Of a stretch of DNA of 64,000 nt, positions 1-9,898 are shown piece after piece. The notes beneath the pieces were generated by a model. That model was not told the DNA's origin. It searched no databases and saw nothing but the letters and a program-made list of their open reading frames with translations. The stretch is from assembly GCF_003002925.1 (NCBI RefSeq), contig NZ_PVTK01000004.1, forward strand, positions 62,001-126,000, given 5' to 3'. Every line of letters begins with the position of its first letter. The stretch's first letter is position 1. The stretch comes from Vreelandella songnenensis. GTDB lineage: Bacteria > Pseudomonadota > Gammaproteobacteria > Pseudomonadales > Halomonadaceae. The position numbers and the translations under genes were made by a program.

Positions 1-686
1 ATGCGAAAGGCGGGTTCATTGCCGTACACCACCTGAGCCACCATGGCGGCCATGGTCGAGGCCAGAATGACCGGCATGAAGCTCATCAGGGTGTACTCCA
101 TCATGACCACTTCCATGGCAAAGATGACCCCGGCAATCGGCGTGTTGAACGATGCCGAAATTCCCGCCGCCGTGCCGCAGGCCACCAGCACGCGCAGGCT
201 GTTGTTGGGCAGGCGAAGCTTGACTCCCAATCCGCTCGAGGCCGCCGCGCCCAGATGAATCGCCGGGCCTTCACGTCCGGCGGAAAGCCCGCCAAGTACC
301 GAAACCACCCCCACCCACCACTGGTTGAGCCAGTTGTGCAGGGGAAAGCGTCCCTGGTGGTAGGAGAGGCGCTCGATCACGTGACCCACACCCATCTTGC
401 GCGCACCGGCATTCTGACGGTAGAGCAGCACGCCAATCAGCGTGACCGCCACCAACGGCAGCAGCGAGCGCAGCCACGGCGTGAGGCCTTCGAACGCCTC
501 CGGGTTGCCACCCGGCATGTAGAGCACGGCCCCGGCTTCGAGCAACAGCCGAAAAGCGACCATCACGGCCCCGGTAATCACCCCGGACAGCAGTCCCAGC
601 ACACACAGCTGCGGCAGGGCATCGACATTGGCCAGCTGGCGCCGAAAGCTCTCGAGAGTGAAATCAGACCGGGAAAAACGCGCCAC
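1..686 (-). CDS. ClC-family chloride channel / Cl-/H+ antiporter (3' end outside window)
   Basis: This is the N-terminal 228 residues of a ClC membrane protein that runs off the left edge of the window. The visible part contains the hallmark GREGPAIHLG filter motif (residues about 137-146, with the gating glutamate kept) and the later segment GTAAGISASFNTPIAG (171-186). The first selectivity motif, usually GSGIP, is a variant, GVGHVIERL (99-107). The family moves chloride, often coupled to protons, across the inner membrane. I chose the GTG at 684-686 because AAGGAAGG lies just upstream and the reading frame begins sensibly there; no ATG fits as well. It is transcribed divergently from argC. 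The family call is secure. Channel versus exchanger cannot be decided from this fragment. Confidence 0.9.
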   Translation of the reverse strand, partial: MARFSRSDFTLESFRRQLANVDALPQLCVLGLLSGVITGAVMVAFRLLLEAGAVLYMPGGNPEAFEGLTPWLRSLLPLVAVTLIGVLLYRQNAGARKMGVGHVIERLSYHQGRFPLHNWLNQWWVGVVSVLGGLSAGREGPAIHLGAAASSGLGVKLRLPNNSLRVLVACGTAAGISASFNTPIAGVIFAMEVVMMEYTLMSFMPVILASTMAAMVAQVVYGNEPAFR

Positions 687-773
687 GACGACCTTCCTTT
701 GCTCTTGTGTTGTAGTTCTCTTGTGTATCATAGCCCGATACGCTTCGACAGCCTGCAGCAATCTGTTTAGGCT

Positions 774-786
774 GTTAATTATTAAC
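774..786. promoter_or_regulatory. 13-bp palindrome upstream of argC, possible operator
   Basis: GTTAATTATTAAC is a perfect inverted repeat (6-bp arms, one central base) ending 34 bp before the argC start codon. A TCGACA -35-like hexamer at 745-750 lies upstream. The AT-rich centre resembles the core of enteric ARG boxes, so ArgR control is possible, but the match is loose and this is inference. Confidence 0.35.
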
Positions 787-820
787 GTGTCTCAAGTGCG
801 AAATTCGCAAGGAGTGGTTC

Positions 821-1855
821 GTGATCAAGGTAGGCATTGTGGGCGGTACCGGGTATACCGGCGTTGAGCTGTTGCGGTTACTGGCCCAGCACCCTCAGGT
901 CAGCGTTGAAGCCATCACCTCGCGCTCGGAAACCGGCGTCAAGGTGTGCGACATGTACCCTAATCTACGCGGCCACTACGACACCCTGGCGTTCAGCGAA
1001 CCGGATGCAAGGCAGCTGGGTGCTCTGGACGCCGTTTTTTTCGCCACCCCCCACGGGGTCGCCCACGCCCTGGCCGGCGAGCTTTTAGCCAACGGCACGC
1101 GAGTGATCGATCTTTCCGCGGATTTCCGGCTGCGCGACGCCGACGTATGGAGCGAATGGTACGGCCAGGCCCACGGCGCCCCGGAGCTGCTGGAAGAGGC
1201 GGTTTACGGTCTGCCCGAGATGCACCGCGAAAAGATCAGGAGCGCGCGCCTGATTGCGGTGCCTGGCTGCTACCCGACCGCTGTGCAACTGGGTTATCTG
1301 CCGCTGCTGGAAGCCGGCCTGATCGACCCGCAGCAGCTGATTGCCGACTGCAAGTCCGGCGTCACGGGTGCCGGCCGTGGTGCCAAGGTGGGCTCACTGC
1401 TGGCCGAAGCCAGCGAGTCGTTCAAGGCCTACGGCGCCTCGGGCCACCGCCACCTGCCGGAAATTCGCCAGGGGCTCAACGACATGCAGGCAAGCCCGGT
1501 GGGGCTGACCTTCGTGCCCCATCTGACCCCCATGATCCGCGGCATTCACGCCACCCTTTACAGCCAGCTCACCACCGGCGCGGATGACCTGCAGGCCCTG
1601 TTCGAGCAGCGCTACGCCAATGAGCCCTTCGTGGACGTCATGCCCGCCGGTAGCCACCCCGAAACGCGCAGTGTCAAAGGAATCAATACCTGCCGTCTGG
1701 CGGTACACCGCCCGGAAGGCAGCAACACGGTGGTAGTGCTGTCGGTCATCGACAACCTGGTGAAGGGCGCTTCGGGCCAGGCCATTCAGAACCTGAACCT
1801 GATGTTTGGCTTTGATGAAACCCTGGGGCTGAACGCCCCGGCGCTGATGCCTTAA
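821..1855 (+). CDS. argC: N-acetyl-gamma-glutamyl-phosphate reductase
   Basis: ArgC catalyses the third step of arginine biosynthesis, the NADPH-dependent reduction of N-acetylglutamyl phosphate to the semialdehyde, in the cytoplasm. The 344-residue protein has the expected family length, an N-terminal nucleotide-binding loop GGTGYTG (8-14) and the catalytic cysteine in AVPGCYPTA (Cys150). The GTG start at 821 follows AAGGAG with good spacing and opens directly on the Rossmann strand MIKVGIVGG. It stands alone on the plus strand, with the ClC gene divergent and a hairpin 30 bp after the stop, so it is probably monocistronic. A palindrome upstream may serve arginine control. Confidence 0.96.
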   Translation: MIKVGIVGGTGYTGVELLRLLAQHPQVSVEAITSRSETGVKVCDMYPNLRGHYDTLAFSEPDARQLGALDAVFFATPHGVAHALAGELLANGTRVIDLSADFRLRDADVWSEWYGQAHGAPELLEEAVYGLPEMHREKIRSARLIAVPGCYPTAVQLGYLPLLEAGLIDPQQLIADCKSGVTGAGRGAKVGSLLAEASESFKAYGASGHRHLPEIRQGLNDMQASPVGLTFVPHLTPMIRGIHATLYSQLTTGADDLQALFEQRYANEPFVDVMPAGSHPETRSVKGINTCRLAVHRPEGSNTVVVLSVIDNLVKGASGQAIQNLNLMFGFDETLGLNAPALMP

Positions 1856-1888
1856 GCGCTCCCTCCACGAGCGCCTGGTCATCGTTGT

Positions 1889-1913
1889 AAAGGGCAGCGT
1901 CACGCTGCCCTTT
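1889..1913 (+). terminator. Hairpin after argC
   Basis: An 11-bp perfect stem (1889-1899 with 1903-1913, AAAGGGCAGCG and its complement) with a 3-base loop follows argC. The right arm ends in TTT but the T-run is short, so termination may be weak or bidirectional. Confidence 0.6.
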
Positions 1914-1935
1914 AGGCAATGCGCCAACACAATAG

Positions 1936-1965
1936 TTGACCCTTTTGCTCGGAATTACCCATAAT
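1936..1965 (+). promoter_or_regulatory. Sigma70 promoter for erpA
   Basis: TTGACC (1936-1941) and CATAAT (1960-1965) are separated by 18 bp, each one or two bases from consensus. They lie about 50 bp before the erpA start and just after the argC hairpin, consistent with independent erpA transcription. Confidence 0.6.
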
Positions 1966-2013
1966 TACCCCCCAATGCCGATTATTCGTTCTTAAAGCTC
2001 GCGGGAGGTACCC

Positions 2014-2367
2014 ATGAGCGGTGCAGAAGCCTTTGTTCCAACCCCTTTAATGCTGTCCGACAGTGCGCGTAAACGTATCGGCGCCCTGATGGATGAAGAA
2101 AGCAACCCGGCCCTGAAGCTGCGCGTCTACGTCACCGGCGGCGGCTGTTCTGGCTTTCAGTACGGATTCGACTTTGCCGACAGCGTGGCCGAAGACGATA
2201 CGGTCATCGAGTTCGGCAGCGCCACGCTGGTCGTCGACCCACTCTCCTACCAGTATCTGGTCGGCTCCACCGTGGATTACGAAGAGGGTCTTGCCGGTGC
2301 GCGTTTTCGGGTCCAGAACCCCAATGCCACCACCACCTGCGGCTGCGGCGCCTCGTTTATGGTCTAG
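2014..2367 (+). CDS. erpA: Iron-sulfur cluster insertion protein ErpA (A-type carrier)
   Basis: A-type carriers deliver 4Fe-4S clusters to apo-enzymes, ErpA notably to isoprenoid-synthesis enzymes. The protein is 117 residues, typical for the family. It has the three conserved cluster-ligating cysteines: Cys45 in [11 protein letters not shown] and Cys109/Cys111 in the C-terminal CGCGASF. ErpA rather than IscA or SufA is suggested by the N-terminal extension before the LSDSA segment and by the lack of isc or suf neighbours. The ATG at 2014 has GGGAGG upstream. Linkage near argC is seen in other gammaproteobacteria, from memory. Confidence 0.93.
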   Translation: MSGAEAFVPTPLMLSDSARKRIGALMDEESNPALKLRVYVTGGGCSGFQYGFDFADSVAEDDTVIEFGSATLVVDPLSYQYLVGSTVDYEEGLAGARFRVQNPNATTTCGCGASFMV

Positions 2368-2513
2368 TAGCGTTAACAGCAAGCGTTCCTCGTGACTTGA
2401 CGCCTTGACGGTTTCTCGCCAAGGTTGATAGGTCAACAACCGCTCGTCGGGCGTCATACAGAGAGTCTTCTCTCGCTACAACGCCACAGAGCCAATAAAA
2501 CACGGGGAAACGA

Positions 2514-3293
2514 ATGAAAGCTTCAGCCACTAAAATCACTAAAACCGCTATTGCGTCCGCGATTGCCCTGAGCCTCTCCAGCGCCACCGTCGCCATGGCC
2601 CAGACGCCATCGGTCAACGTGGCCACCGACCCAAGTTTCGTCCCCTTTGAAATGATGGATCAGGAAACCGGCGAGATGGTCGGTTTCGATATGGACATCA
2701 TCAACGAGATCGCCGAGCGCGCAGGCTTTGAAGTCAACCTGACCACCATGGAGTTTTCCGGTATCATTCCGGCAGTACAGACCGGTAGCCAGGAAATTGC
2801 CATTGCCGGCATCACGATTACCGACGAGCGCGCCCAGATCGTCGATTTCACCGATCCCTACTACGACTCCGGCCTGCAGATCATTGTCCGCGCCGATAAC
2901 GAAGACGTCTCTTCCCTTGAAGACCTTCAAGACCTGACCATCGGCACCAAGATCGGCTCGACCAGCTACGACTTCCTGCAACAGGAACTGGGTGACAACG
3001 CCGATATCACGCCTTACCCCGGCACTGCGGACATGTACATGGCGCTGCTGGGCCGTAACGTCGACGCCGTGCTCTACGACTCCCCCAATGTTGCCTATTT
3101 CGCGCAGACCCGCGGTGAAGGCCGTACCAAAGTGGTCGGCCCGCTTTACGAAGGCCAGCAGTATGGCATCGTGTTCCACAAGGGCAGCGAGTGGGTAGAG
3201 CCTGCCAACGAAGCGCTGGCGGCCATGCGTGAAGACGGGACTTACGACGAGATTTATGAAAAGTGGTTTGGTGAAGCGCCCAGCGAAGATTAA
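2514..3293 (+). CDS. Polar amino-acid ABC transporter, periplasmic binding protein
   Basis: This is the solute receptor of the ABC importer encoded with the next two genes. The 259-residue protein starts with a classical Sec signal peptide: a basic N-terminus, a hydrophobic stretch around residues 12-28, and cleavage after AMA. It then has the SBP_bac_3 fold, including the signature [15 protein letters not shown] and the sequence [14 protein letters not shown]. This family covers glutamine, arginine, histidine and cystine receptors; the ligand cannot be fixed by reading. A large hairpin between this gene and the permease would favour a high ratio of receptor to membrane components. The ATG at 2514 follows GGGGAAACGA. 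Confidence 0.92.
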   Translation: MKASATKITKTAIASAIALSLSSATVAMAQTPSVNVATDPSFVPFEMMDQETGEMVGFDMDIINEIAERAGFEVNLTTMEFSGIIPAVQTGSQEIAIAGITITDERAQIVDFTDPYYDSGLQIIVRADNEDVSSLEDLQDLTIGTKIGSTSYDFLQQELGDNADITPYPGTADMYMALLGRNVDAVLYDSPNVAYFAQTRGEGRTKVVGPLYEGQQYGIVFHKGSEWVEPANEALAAMREDGTYDEIYEKWFGEAPSED

Positions 3294-3323
3294 GTAATCT
3301 GACGCTTTTATCCTTACCTACTG

Positions 3324-3359
3324 CCACAGGGCCGGGCGGCCATCCCCCCGGCCCTGTGG
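3324..3359 (+). terminator. Intercistronic hairpin between binding protein and permease
   Basis: A 13-bp GC-rich perfect stem (3324-3336 with 3347-3359) with a 10-base loop lies between the receptor and permease genes. No T-run follows directly. Such structures usually stabilise the upstream message or partly attenuate downstream expression. Confidence 0.6.
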
Positions 3360-3395
3360 CGTTGTAACGTCGCTTTTTCTTCCTGGAGATAACGC

Positions 3396-4067
3396 GTGGA
3401 TTTCGATTTTCAGTTTGACTGGTCGGCAGCGTTTGCATCGATCCCCTACCTGCTGCCGGGCATCCCCTGGACGCTGCTGATTTCCTTCGGCGGACTGGCG
3501 TTTGGTTTCTTTATCGGCATCTTCTTTGGCCTTTTGCGTATCAGCCCGATTCGCTGGCTGCGCTGGCTGGCCGTCTGCTACATAGAGATATTTCGCGGCA
3601 CCCCCATTCTCGTGCAGGTGCTGTTCATCTTCTACGGCCTGCCCCAACTGCTGGGCAGCCCCATCAACGCCCTGGTGGCAGGTATCGCCGCCATTGCGGT
3701 CAACTCCGGGGCGTACATTTCCGAAATCGTCCGCGGCGGCGTGCAGTCGATCGAGCGCGGACAGCGCGAGGCCTCGCTTTCGCTCGGGCTTTCCCGTGTA
3801 CAGGCATTTCGCTACGTGATCTGGCCCCAGGCGTTTCGCCGCATGATTCCGCCGCTGGGCAATCAGGGCATCATCAGCATCAAGGATACCTCGCTGTTTT
3901 CCGTGATTGGCGTGGGCGAGCTGGTTCGTCAGGGGCAGATCTATATCGCCACTACCTTTACCGCCCTTGAGGTCTACTTCATGGTCGCGCTGATGTACCT
4001 GGCGATCACCTGGACGCTCTCCATCCTGCTGCGCCAGCTTGAGCGCCGCGGCATCGCCGGCCAATAA
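3396..4067 (+). CDS. Polar amino-acid ABC transporter, permease
   Basis: This is the membrane subunit of the amino-acid importer. The 223-residue protein has several hydrophobic segments and the HisMQ/GlnP family landmarks. These are [11 protein letters not shown] (about residues 63-73) and the EAA-type cytoplasmic loop, read here as [23 protein letters not shown], which docks on the ATPase. The GTG start at 3396 follows CTGGAG. Only one permease is present, so it presumably forms a homodimer, as in GlnP-type systems. It ends 11 bp before the ATPase gene. Confidence 0.93.
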   Translation: MDFDFQFDWSAAFASIPYLLPGIPWTLLISFGGLAFGFFIGIFFGLLRISPIRWLRWLAVCYIEIFRGTPILVQVLFIFYGLPQLLGSPINALVAGIAAIAVNSGAYISEIVRGGVQSIERGQREASLSLGLSRVQAFRYVIWPQAFRRMIPPLGNQGIISIKDTSLFSVIGVGELVRQGQIYIATTFTALEVYFMVALMYLAITWTLSILLRQLERRGIAGQ

Positions 4068-4078
4068 GGACACGTACA

Positions 4079-4846
4079 ATGACCGTTACTACGTCATCAG
4101 AACCCTCAATTGTGCGTATGCAGAAGCTCAACAAGCATTTTGGCAGCCTGCATGTACTCAATGATATCGACCTTGAAATTACCCCTGGCGAAGTTGTCGT
4201 GATCATTGGTGCCAGCGGCTCGGGTAAATCGACGCTGATTCGCTGTATCAACGGCCTGGAAGAGTTTCAGTCGGGCACCCTGACCGTCGATGGCAATACC
4301 CTGAAACCCGACGGCAAGAGCAGCAAGGCGCTGCAGACCATTCGTACTGAAGTCGGCATGGTCTTCCAGCAGTTCAACCTGTTTCCCCACCTCAGCGTCA
4401 TCGACAACATTACTCTCGCCCCCATGAAAGTACGCGGCTGGAGCCGCAGTGATGCAGTGGCCACGGCAAAGCGCCTGCTGGATCGGGTAGGCATCGCCGA
4501 CCAGGCCGACAAGTACCCAAGCCAGCTCTCCGGCGGCCAACAGCAGCGGGTGGCACTGGCGCGGGCGCTCGCCATGGAGCCACGCCTGATGCTGTTTGAC
4601 GAGCCAACCTCAGCGCTTGATCCGGAGATGATCGGTGAAGTGCTGGACGCCATGCGTGAGCTTGCCAAGGAGGGCATGACCATGGTGATTGTCACCCACG
4701 AAATGGGCTTTGCCCGCGAGGTGGCTGATCGCATCATCTTTATCCATAAAGGTGAAATTGCCGAACAGGGCACACCTGAAGAGTTCTTCAGCGCGCCTAA
4801 AAATGACCATACGCGCTCTTTCCTTGCTCGCGTTCTGAAGCATTAA
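4079..4846 (+). CDS. Polar amino-acid ABC transporter, ATPase
   Basis: This is the energising subunit of the importer. The 255-residue protein carries Walker [10 protein letters not shown], the Q-loop in [11 protein letters not shown], the ABC signature LSGGQQQR, Walker B LMLFDEP and the switch histidine in IVTHEMGF. It belongs to the GlnQ/HisP subgroup. It closes the three-gene operon and is followed directly by a strong terminator. The substrate is unknown; glutamine-, arginine- or glutamate-type is likely by family. Confidence 0.95.
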   Translation: MTVTTSSEPSIVRMQKLNKHFGSLHVLNDIDLEITPGEVVVIIGASGSGKSTLIRCINGLEEFQSGTLTVDGNTLKPDGKSSKALQTIRTEVGMVFQQFNLFPHLSVIDNITLAPMKVRGWSRSDAVATAKRLLDRVGIADQADKYPSQLSGGQQQRVALARALAMEPRLMLFDEPTSALDPEMIGEVLDAMRELAKEGMTMVIVTHEMGFAREVADRIIFIHKGEIAEQGTPEEFFSAPKNDHTRSFLARVLKH

Positions 4847-4880
4847 ACGACGTAAAAAACGCGTTCAACGGCATTTTTTA

Positions 4881-4911
4881 ATGGCCTGTCCCCGTGACAG
4901 GCCATTTTTTT
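4881..4911 (+). terminator. Rho-independent terminator of the ABC operon
   Basis: A 10-bp stem (4881-4890 with 4896-4905) with a 5-base loop is followed by a run of T to 4911. It separates the importer operon from the origin-like region. Confidence 0.88.
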
Positions 4912-5402
4912 GCCTGTGGATAATTTTTTTCCTGTTTAACGGCCCATGACGCTACGCTGCCCACCGTGCTGCCTTTCAAGCGGATTGAAAAGGCGTCAGC
5001 AACGTTGTTCACAGGTGCGGTAACAAGCCCGGTATGGGCAGGTGGATAAACGGTGTTTTCCAGGCGCTGTGGGTAAGTCTTCGTTTCATCCACAGGGCCC
5101 GCACCGCTTCTGCGCAGGCACTCCGCGCTTTAACCACGTAAAGGTCAACAATATAAAAGTATGAAATTTAAAACAATAATCCAGTTATGCACAGAAACTG
5201 TCCACACTAATAGTTACTACATCAATAGAACTTCTCTTATTTTATTTTTATGTTGTTATTAATAGAGACTGGTTAACGAATCGAGGTGTGGAAAAACCTG
5301 ACGGTTACCCACAGGGGGTTTATACTGGCGGGCTTATTGAAACCGGGTGGTTATCCACCGACTCACATGATCCGTGCCGACTGGCGCAAGATGAGGTGTC
5401 TC
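4912..5402. other. Candidate chromosomal replication origin (oriC) with DnaA-box cluster
   Basis: This gene-free stretch lies between the ABC operon and mnmG. It holds one perfect DnaA box on the minus strand (TGTGGATAA, 4915-4923). It also holds at least six single-mismatch boxes: 5041-5049, 5068-5076, 5086-5094, 5185-5193, 5305-5313 and 5351-5359. The segment 5141-5280 is strikingly AT-rich compared with its surroundings and could be the unwinding element. A position beside mnmG (gidA), with parAB just downstream, matches known gammaproteobacterial origins. The last boxes overlap the mnmG leader. No dnaA gene lies in this window. Confidence 0.75.
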
Positions 5403-7307
5403 TTGAATTACCCCGACCGCTTTGACGTGATTGTCATCGGCGGTGGCCATGCGGGAACTGAAGCCGCATTGGCCTCTGCTCGCATGGGCTGTCAAACCCT
5501 GCTGCTCACCCACAACATCGAAACCCTGGGCCAGATGTCGTGTAATCCCGCTATTGGCGGTATCGGCAAGAGCCATCTGGTCAAGGAAATCGATGCACTG
5601 GGCGGCGCGATGGGGCTTGCCACTGATTTGGGCGGCATCCAGTTTCGTGTGCTGAACGCCCGCAAGGGCCCGGCGGTGCGTGCCACGCGTGCCCAGGCCG
5701 ACCGAATCCGCTACAAGGCAGCGATTCGCGGCATGCTGGAAAACCAGCCCAACCTGACCATCTTTCAGCAGGCAGCGGGCGATCTGATTGTGGATAACGA
5801 CACCGTGCGTGGCGTGGTAACGGAAACCGGGATTCGTTTTCATGCCGAATCCGTGGTGCTTTCGACCGGCACGTTCCTGGGCGGCGTCATTCATATCGGT
5901 CTGGATCAAAGCCGCGGTGGCCGGGCAGGCGACCCGCCTTCCAATACCCTTGCAGAACGTCTGCGCGCCCTGCCGTTTCGGGTCGACCGGTTAAAAACCG
6001 GTACGCCACCGCGCATCGATGCCAAAAGCGTGGATTTTTCCCAGCTTGAAGAGCAGCCGGGCGACACGCCAACGCCGGTGATGTCCTATCTTGGCTCGCG
6101 GGACATGCACCCGCGGCAGGTCAGCTGCCATATTGCGCACACCAATGAGCGCACCCACGAGATCATCATGGCGAATCTTGACCGCTCGCCGATGTACTCT
6201 GGTGTCATCGAAGGCATTGGCCCGCGCTACTGCCCGTCGATCGAGGACAAGGTGCACCGCTTCGCGGACAAGTCGAGCCATCAGGTGTTCATCGAACCCG
6301 AAGGACTCGACACTCACGAGCTCTACCCCAACGGTATCTCCACCTCGCTGCCGTTTGACGTTCAGCTACAGGTAGTACGCTCGATCAAGGGACTGGAGAA
6401 CGCGCACATCACGCGGCCGGGTTACGCCATCGAGTACGATTTCTTCGATCCGCGCGATCTGAAGCACTCGCTGGAAACCAAATTTATCCACAACCTGTTT
6501 TTCGCCGGTCAGATCAACGGCACCACGGGTTACGAGGAGGCCGGCGCCCAGGGACTACTGGCTGGCCTGAACGCCGCACGTCGTGCCAAGCAGCTGGACG
6601 CTTGGCACCCGCGCCGCGACGAGGCGTATCTGGGCGTGCTGGTAGACGACTTGATCACCCTGGGCACCAAGGAACCCTACCGCATGTTCACCTCCCGGGC
6701 GGAGTACCGCCTGCTGCTGCGTGAAGACAACGCGGATCTGCGCCTGACCGAAAAGGGCCGCGAGCTGGGGCTGGTCGATGATCAGCGCTGGAAGGCGTTC
6801 AGTGAGAAGCGTGAAGCCATTGCCCTTGAAACTGCCCGTCTGGCCAGCGTCTGGGTTCAGCCGACAAGCCCGGCGGCCGAAAGGATTGCCGAGAAGATCG
6901 GCAAGCCGCTCACGCGTGAATACCGCTTGAGCGATCTACTTCGCCGCCCCGAGCTTGGCTACGCCGACCTTGCGGATCTGCCGGGGCTGGATAACGTCCT
7001 CATCGATGACGAAGCGGTCGCCGAACAGGTGCAGATTCAGGCCAAGTACGAAGGCTATATCGAACGTCAGCAGGGTGAGATCGACAAGCTCAAGCGCCAC
7101 GAGGCGATGCCACTCCCCGATGACCTGGATTACCAGCGGGTGGAAGGGCTCTCCAACGAGATTCGCCAGAAGCTTGCCGAAGCCCGGCCGGAAACCCTGG
7201 CCCAGGCGGCACGCATTTCCGGCGTGACCCCGGCGGCGGTTTCCATCCTGCTGGTGCATCTCAAGAAGCGCCGTCTGATTGCCTCTCCTGAGGTAGCCAA
7301 CGGATGA
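5403..7307 (+). CDS. mnmG: tRNA uridine-5-carboxymethylaminomethyl(34) synthesis enzyme MnmG
   Basis: MnmG, together with MnmE, modifies U34 in the wobble position of several tRNAs, using FAD. The protein has the FAD loop GGGHAGTE (about residues 13-20), the segment [12 protein letters not shown] and the C-terminal MnmE-interacting helices. I favour the TTG at 5403, preceded by GAGG at 5393-5396, because it gives [10 protein letters not shown], aligning with the usual MnmG N-terminus, and 634 residues. The in-frame ATG at 5391 (638 residues) is the alternative. More distant upstream starts would translate the origin region and are unlikely. It overlaps rsmG by 4 bp. Confidence 0.96.
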   Translation: MNYPDRFDVIVIGGGHAGTEAALASARMGCQTLLLTHNIETLGQMSCNPAIGGIGKSHLVKEIDALGGAMGLATDLGGIQFRVLNARKGPAVRATRAQADRIRYKAAIRGMLENQPNLTIFQQAAGDLIVDNDTVRGVVTETGIRFHAESVVLSTGTFLGGVIHIGLDQSRGGRAGDPPSNTLAERLRALPFRVDRLKTGTPPRIDAKSVDFSQLEEQPGDTPTPVMSYLGSRDMHPRQVSCHIAHTNERTHEIIMANLDRSPMYSGVIEGIGPRYCPSIEDKVHRFADKSSHQVFIEPEGLDTHELYPNGISTSLPFDVQLQVVRSIKGLENAHITRPGYAIEYDFFDPRDLKHSLETKFIHNLFFAGQINGTTGYEEAGAQGLLAGLNAARRAKQLDAWHPRRDEAYLGVLVDDLITLGTKEPYRMFTSRAEYRLLLREDNADLRLTEKGRELGLVDDQRWKAFSEKREAIALETARLASVWVQPTSPAAERIAEKIGKPLTREYRLSDLLRRPELGYADLADLPGLDNVLIDDEAVAEQVQIQAKYEGYIERQQGEIDKLKRHEAMPLPDDLDYQRVEGLSNEIRQKLAEARPETLAQAARISGVTPAAVSILLVHLKKRRLIASPEVANG

Positions 7308-7984
7308 GCGGTTTCAACACACTGCTGGCAAGTCTGCCGCCAAGCGTTTCCAAACGGCTGGAGGAAGGGCTTGACCAATTGGGGCTTGAGGTCAGCGCCC
7401 ATCAGCGCGAGCAGCTGCTGGGTTTTGTTGCCCTGTTGCACAAGTGGAACAAGGCTTATAACCTCACCGCTGTCCGTGATATCGATGACATGGTGGCCCG
7501 CCACGTGCTGGATAGCGCATCGGTAGCCCCTCATGTAACCGGCCCTCGGCTGCTGGACGTTGGCGCAGGCCCCGGCCTGCCCGGCATCGTGCTGGCCATC
7601 CTGAACCCTGCCTTGGCGGTCACTCTGGTGGACAGCAATGGCAAGAAGGTTCGCTTTCAGCGCCAGGCGGTGATGGAGCTTGGGCTTTCCAACGTCACCC
7701 CCAGCCAGGCGCGGGTGGAAACGTTCAGCGAAGCCCCCTTCGATCAGGTGATTTCCCGGGCGTTTGCAAGCCTTGTGGATTTCGTCACGCTGACTCGCGA
7801 ACTGCCCAGGCCAGGCGGGCAGTGGCTGGCCATGAAAGGGCCGGGCGCCGACGATGAGCTGCGCCAGTTGCCGGGCGGCGTCACGCTAAAAGCGCGCCAC
7901 CCGTTGAAAGTCCCCTTTGAAACGGCCGAGCGACAGCTGTTGATTCTGACCGTTGATTCTGAACCCCAGGAAGGAGTTGAGTAA
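7304..7984 (+). CDS. rsmG: 16S rRNA (guanine(527)-N7)-methyltransferase
   Basis: RsmG methylates G527 of 16S rRNA using S-adenosylmethionine. The 226-residue protein has the family's [12 protein letters not shown] segment (residues 45-56) and the SAM loop [10 protein letters not shown] (85-94). It starts inside the last codon of mnmG (ATGA overlap), showing translational coupling, and is followed without a gap by parA. The C-terminus is slightly longer than in enteric homologues. Confidence 0.95.
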   Translation: MSGFNTLLASLPPSVSKRLEEGLDQLGLEVSAHQREQLLGFVALLHKWNKAYNLTAVRDIDDMVARHVLDSASVAPHVTGPRLLDVGAGPGLPGIVLAILNPALAVTLVDSNGKKVRFQRQAVMELGLSNVTPSQARVETFSEAPFDQVISRAFASLVDFVTLTRELPRPGGQWLAMKGPGADDELRQLPGGVTLKARHPLKVPFETAERQLLILTVDSEPQEGVE

Positions 7985-8752
7985 GTGAGCCAGATCATTG
8001 CCCTGACCAACCAAAAAGGCGGCGTGGGCAAGACCACCTCGGCCGTTAACCTGGCAGCCAGCCTCGCCGCCCTTGATCGGCGGGTGCTGCTGGTGGATCT
8101 TGATCCCCAGGGGCACGCCAGCATGGGCAGTGGCATTGATAAGCACGAACTCGACAAGAGCGTTCTTGATGTACTGCTCGGTGAAGCGACGGCCAGCGAC
8201 ACCATTGCCACTGGTCTTCCGGTCAATTACGACGTGCTGCCGGGCAACGGCGACCTGACCGCGGCAGAAGTCGAGCTTCTGGATGTGGACAAGCGCGAAA
8301 GCTGCCTGACTCAGGCACTCGAGTCGGTATCCGCTAACTATGACGTGGTACTGATCGACTGCCCGCCTTCACTGAACATGCTGACGGTCAACGCGCTTAC
8401 CGCCGCCAACAGCGTGCTGATTCCGCTGCAGTGCGAGTTTTATGCCCTTGAAGGGTTGTCGGCGCTTCTGGATACCGTTGAACAGATCAAGCAGAGCGTT
8501 AATCCTGATCTGGCGATTGCCGGTATCCTGCGTACCATGTACGACAAGCGCACGAGCCTGACCCGCGAAGTAGACAAGCAGCTGCGCGACTTTTTTGGCG
8601 ATGCGCTGCTCAAGACAACGATTCCGCGTAACGTGAAAGTGGCCGAGGCACCAAGCCATGGGCTGCCCGTCACCCAGTATGCCCGCTTCTCCCGGGGCAG
8701 CCAGGCGTACCGCGTGCTGGCAAAAGAGATGATTCGTCGGTTATCGCTATAA
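7985..8752 (+). CDS. parA: Chromosome-partitioning ATPase ParA (Soj)
   Basis: ParA is a deviant-Walker ATPase that binds DNA non-specifically and drives segregation of ParB-parS complexes. The 255-residue protein begins with the deviant Walker A KGGVGKTT (11-18), lacks an N-terminal HTH (so it is the chromosomal, Soj-type form), and has Walker B VVLIDCPPS. The GTG start at 7985 directly abuts the rsmG stop. It forms an operon with parB, 27 bp downstream, and lies within 4 kb of the candidate origin, as expected. Confidence 0.95.
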   Translation: MSQIIALTNQKGGVGKTTSAVNLAASLAALDRRVLLVDLDPQGHASMGSGIDKHELDKSVLDVLLGEATASDTIATGLPVNYDVLPGNGDLTAAEVELLDVDKRESCLTQALESVSANYDVVLIDCPPSLNMLTVNALTAANSVLIPLQCEFYALEGLSALLDTVEQIKQSVNPDLAIAGILRTMYDKRTSLTREVDKQLRDFFGDALLKTTIPRNVKVAEAPSHGLPVTQYARFSRGSQAYRVLAKEMIRRLSL

Positions 8753-8779
8753 CGTATTGATAGGTGCGAGGGAAAGCGA

Positions 8780-9709
8780 ATGACGCGTAAACGCGCGCTA
8801 GGCCGTGGCCTGGATGCCCTGATTGGTGCGGGCGCCCGTCGCCGCGACACTCTGGAACTGAGCGGAAGCCCGGTATTGGAAGCCGCCCAGGAAGCGGTGG
8901 ATACCGCCGTACCCGGTGAGGCCGCGCCTGATCGTCTGGAGCGCCTGCCGCTGGGTCAGCTGGCGCGGGGTAAATACCAGCCGCGCCGCGATATCCAGCC
9001 TGAAGCCCTGGAAGAGCTTGCCGATTCCATTCGCGCCCAGGGCGTAATGCAGCCCATCGTGGTGCGCCCGGTAGGCGAAGACCGTTACGAAATCATTGCC
9101 GGTGAACGCCGCTGGCGCGCCGCTCAGCTGGCCGAGCTCGACGTCATTCCGGCAGTGATTCGCGAAGTCAGCGACGAAGTGGCCCTGGCGCTTGCCCTGA
9201 TCGAGAACATCCAGCGCGAGAATCTCAACGCCATTGAAGAGGCGCTGGCGCTCAAGCGCCTGGGCGATGAGTTCGAGCTGACCCAGCAGCAGATTGCCGA
9301 CGCGGTGGGCAAGTCGCGTACCCAGGTTGCCAACCTGCTGCGCCTGCTGGCGCTGGATGGCGAAGTACAGACGCTTCTGGAGCGCGGTGACCTGGACATG
9401 GGCCATGCCCGTGCCCTGCTCTCTCTTGTCAGCGCCCAGCAGCGCCAGGTAGCTCACGAAGTAGTGAACGGCGATCTGACGGTGCGCGCCACCGAAGCGC
9501 TGGTCAAGAAGGTCCAAGCTGGCCAGCCCACCGCCAAGACCCCTGCCCGGCCCAGCAAGCCGGTGGACGTCTCACGTCTGGAAACCCAGCTTGGCGAGCT
9601 ACTGGGTGCGCCGGTCTCGATTGACCACGGCAACAAGGGCAAGGGCAAGGTCACCATCCGCTATACGAGCCTCGATGAGCTGGACGGTATCCTCGCGCAT
9701 ATTAAGTAG
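8780..9709 (+). CDS. parB: Chromosome-partitioning protein ParB (Spo0J)
   Basis: ParB binds parS sites and spreads as a CTP-dependent clamp. The 309-residue protein has the conserved N-terminal tip KRALGRGLDALIG (which stimulates ParA). It also has the CTP-binding GERRWRAA box (108-115), a helix-turn-helix around 155-182 (TQQQIADAVGKSRTQVANLL) and a C-terminal dimer domain. A basic, low-complexity linker lies near residues 240-265. I saw no consensus parS site in this window by eye. Confidence 0.95.
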   Translation: MTRKRALGRGLDALIGAGARRRDTLELSGSPVLEAAQEAVDTAVPGEAAPDRLERLPLGQLARGKYQPRRDIQPEALEELADSIRAQGVMQPIVVRPVGEDRYEIIAGERRWRAAQLAELDVIPAVIREVSDEVALALALIENIQRENLNAIEEALALKRLGDEFELTQQQIADAVGKSRTQVANLLRLLALDGEVQTLLERGDLDMGHARALLSLVSAQQRQVAHEVVNGDLTVRATEALVKKVQAGQPTAKTPARPSKPVDVSRLETQLGELLGAPVSIDHGNKGKGKVTIRYTSLDELDGILAHIK

Positions 9710-9800
9710 CAGGCTTATTAAGATAACGTCAGAAGACGCCCTTTTTTCACCCTTTGGTCGCAAGACTCGGCTCAAACGCGTTAAATACGCGCAACTTCGG

Positions 9801-9829
9801 TTGAAGGTGTGATAGCGCTTCCCTATAAT
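9801..9829 (+). promoter_or_regulatory. Sigma70 promoter of the atp operon
   Basis: TTGAAG (9801-9806) and a perfect TATAAT (9824-9829) with a 17-bp spacer lie 70 bp upstream of atpI. This is the best-looking promoter in the window and fits a highly expressed operon. Confidence 0.75.
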
Positions 9830-9898
9830 CGCGCAAGATTTGTGCAGGTTGTTCTTGAGTATCCTTTGAACAGCCGTTGGCTACCAGGGTGCTGGGTA

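Noticed and set aside
5286..5402. Extended N-terminus of MnmG from an upstream start
   Set aside because: The extra 39 residues are unlike MnmG and would be encoded by DnaA-box DNA; TTG 5403 with GAGG upstream fits the family start.
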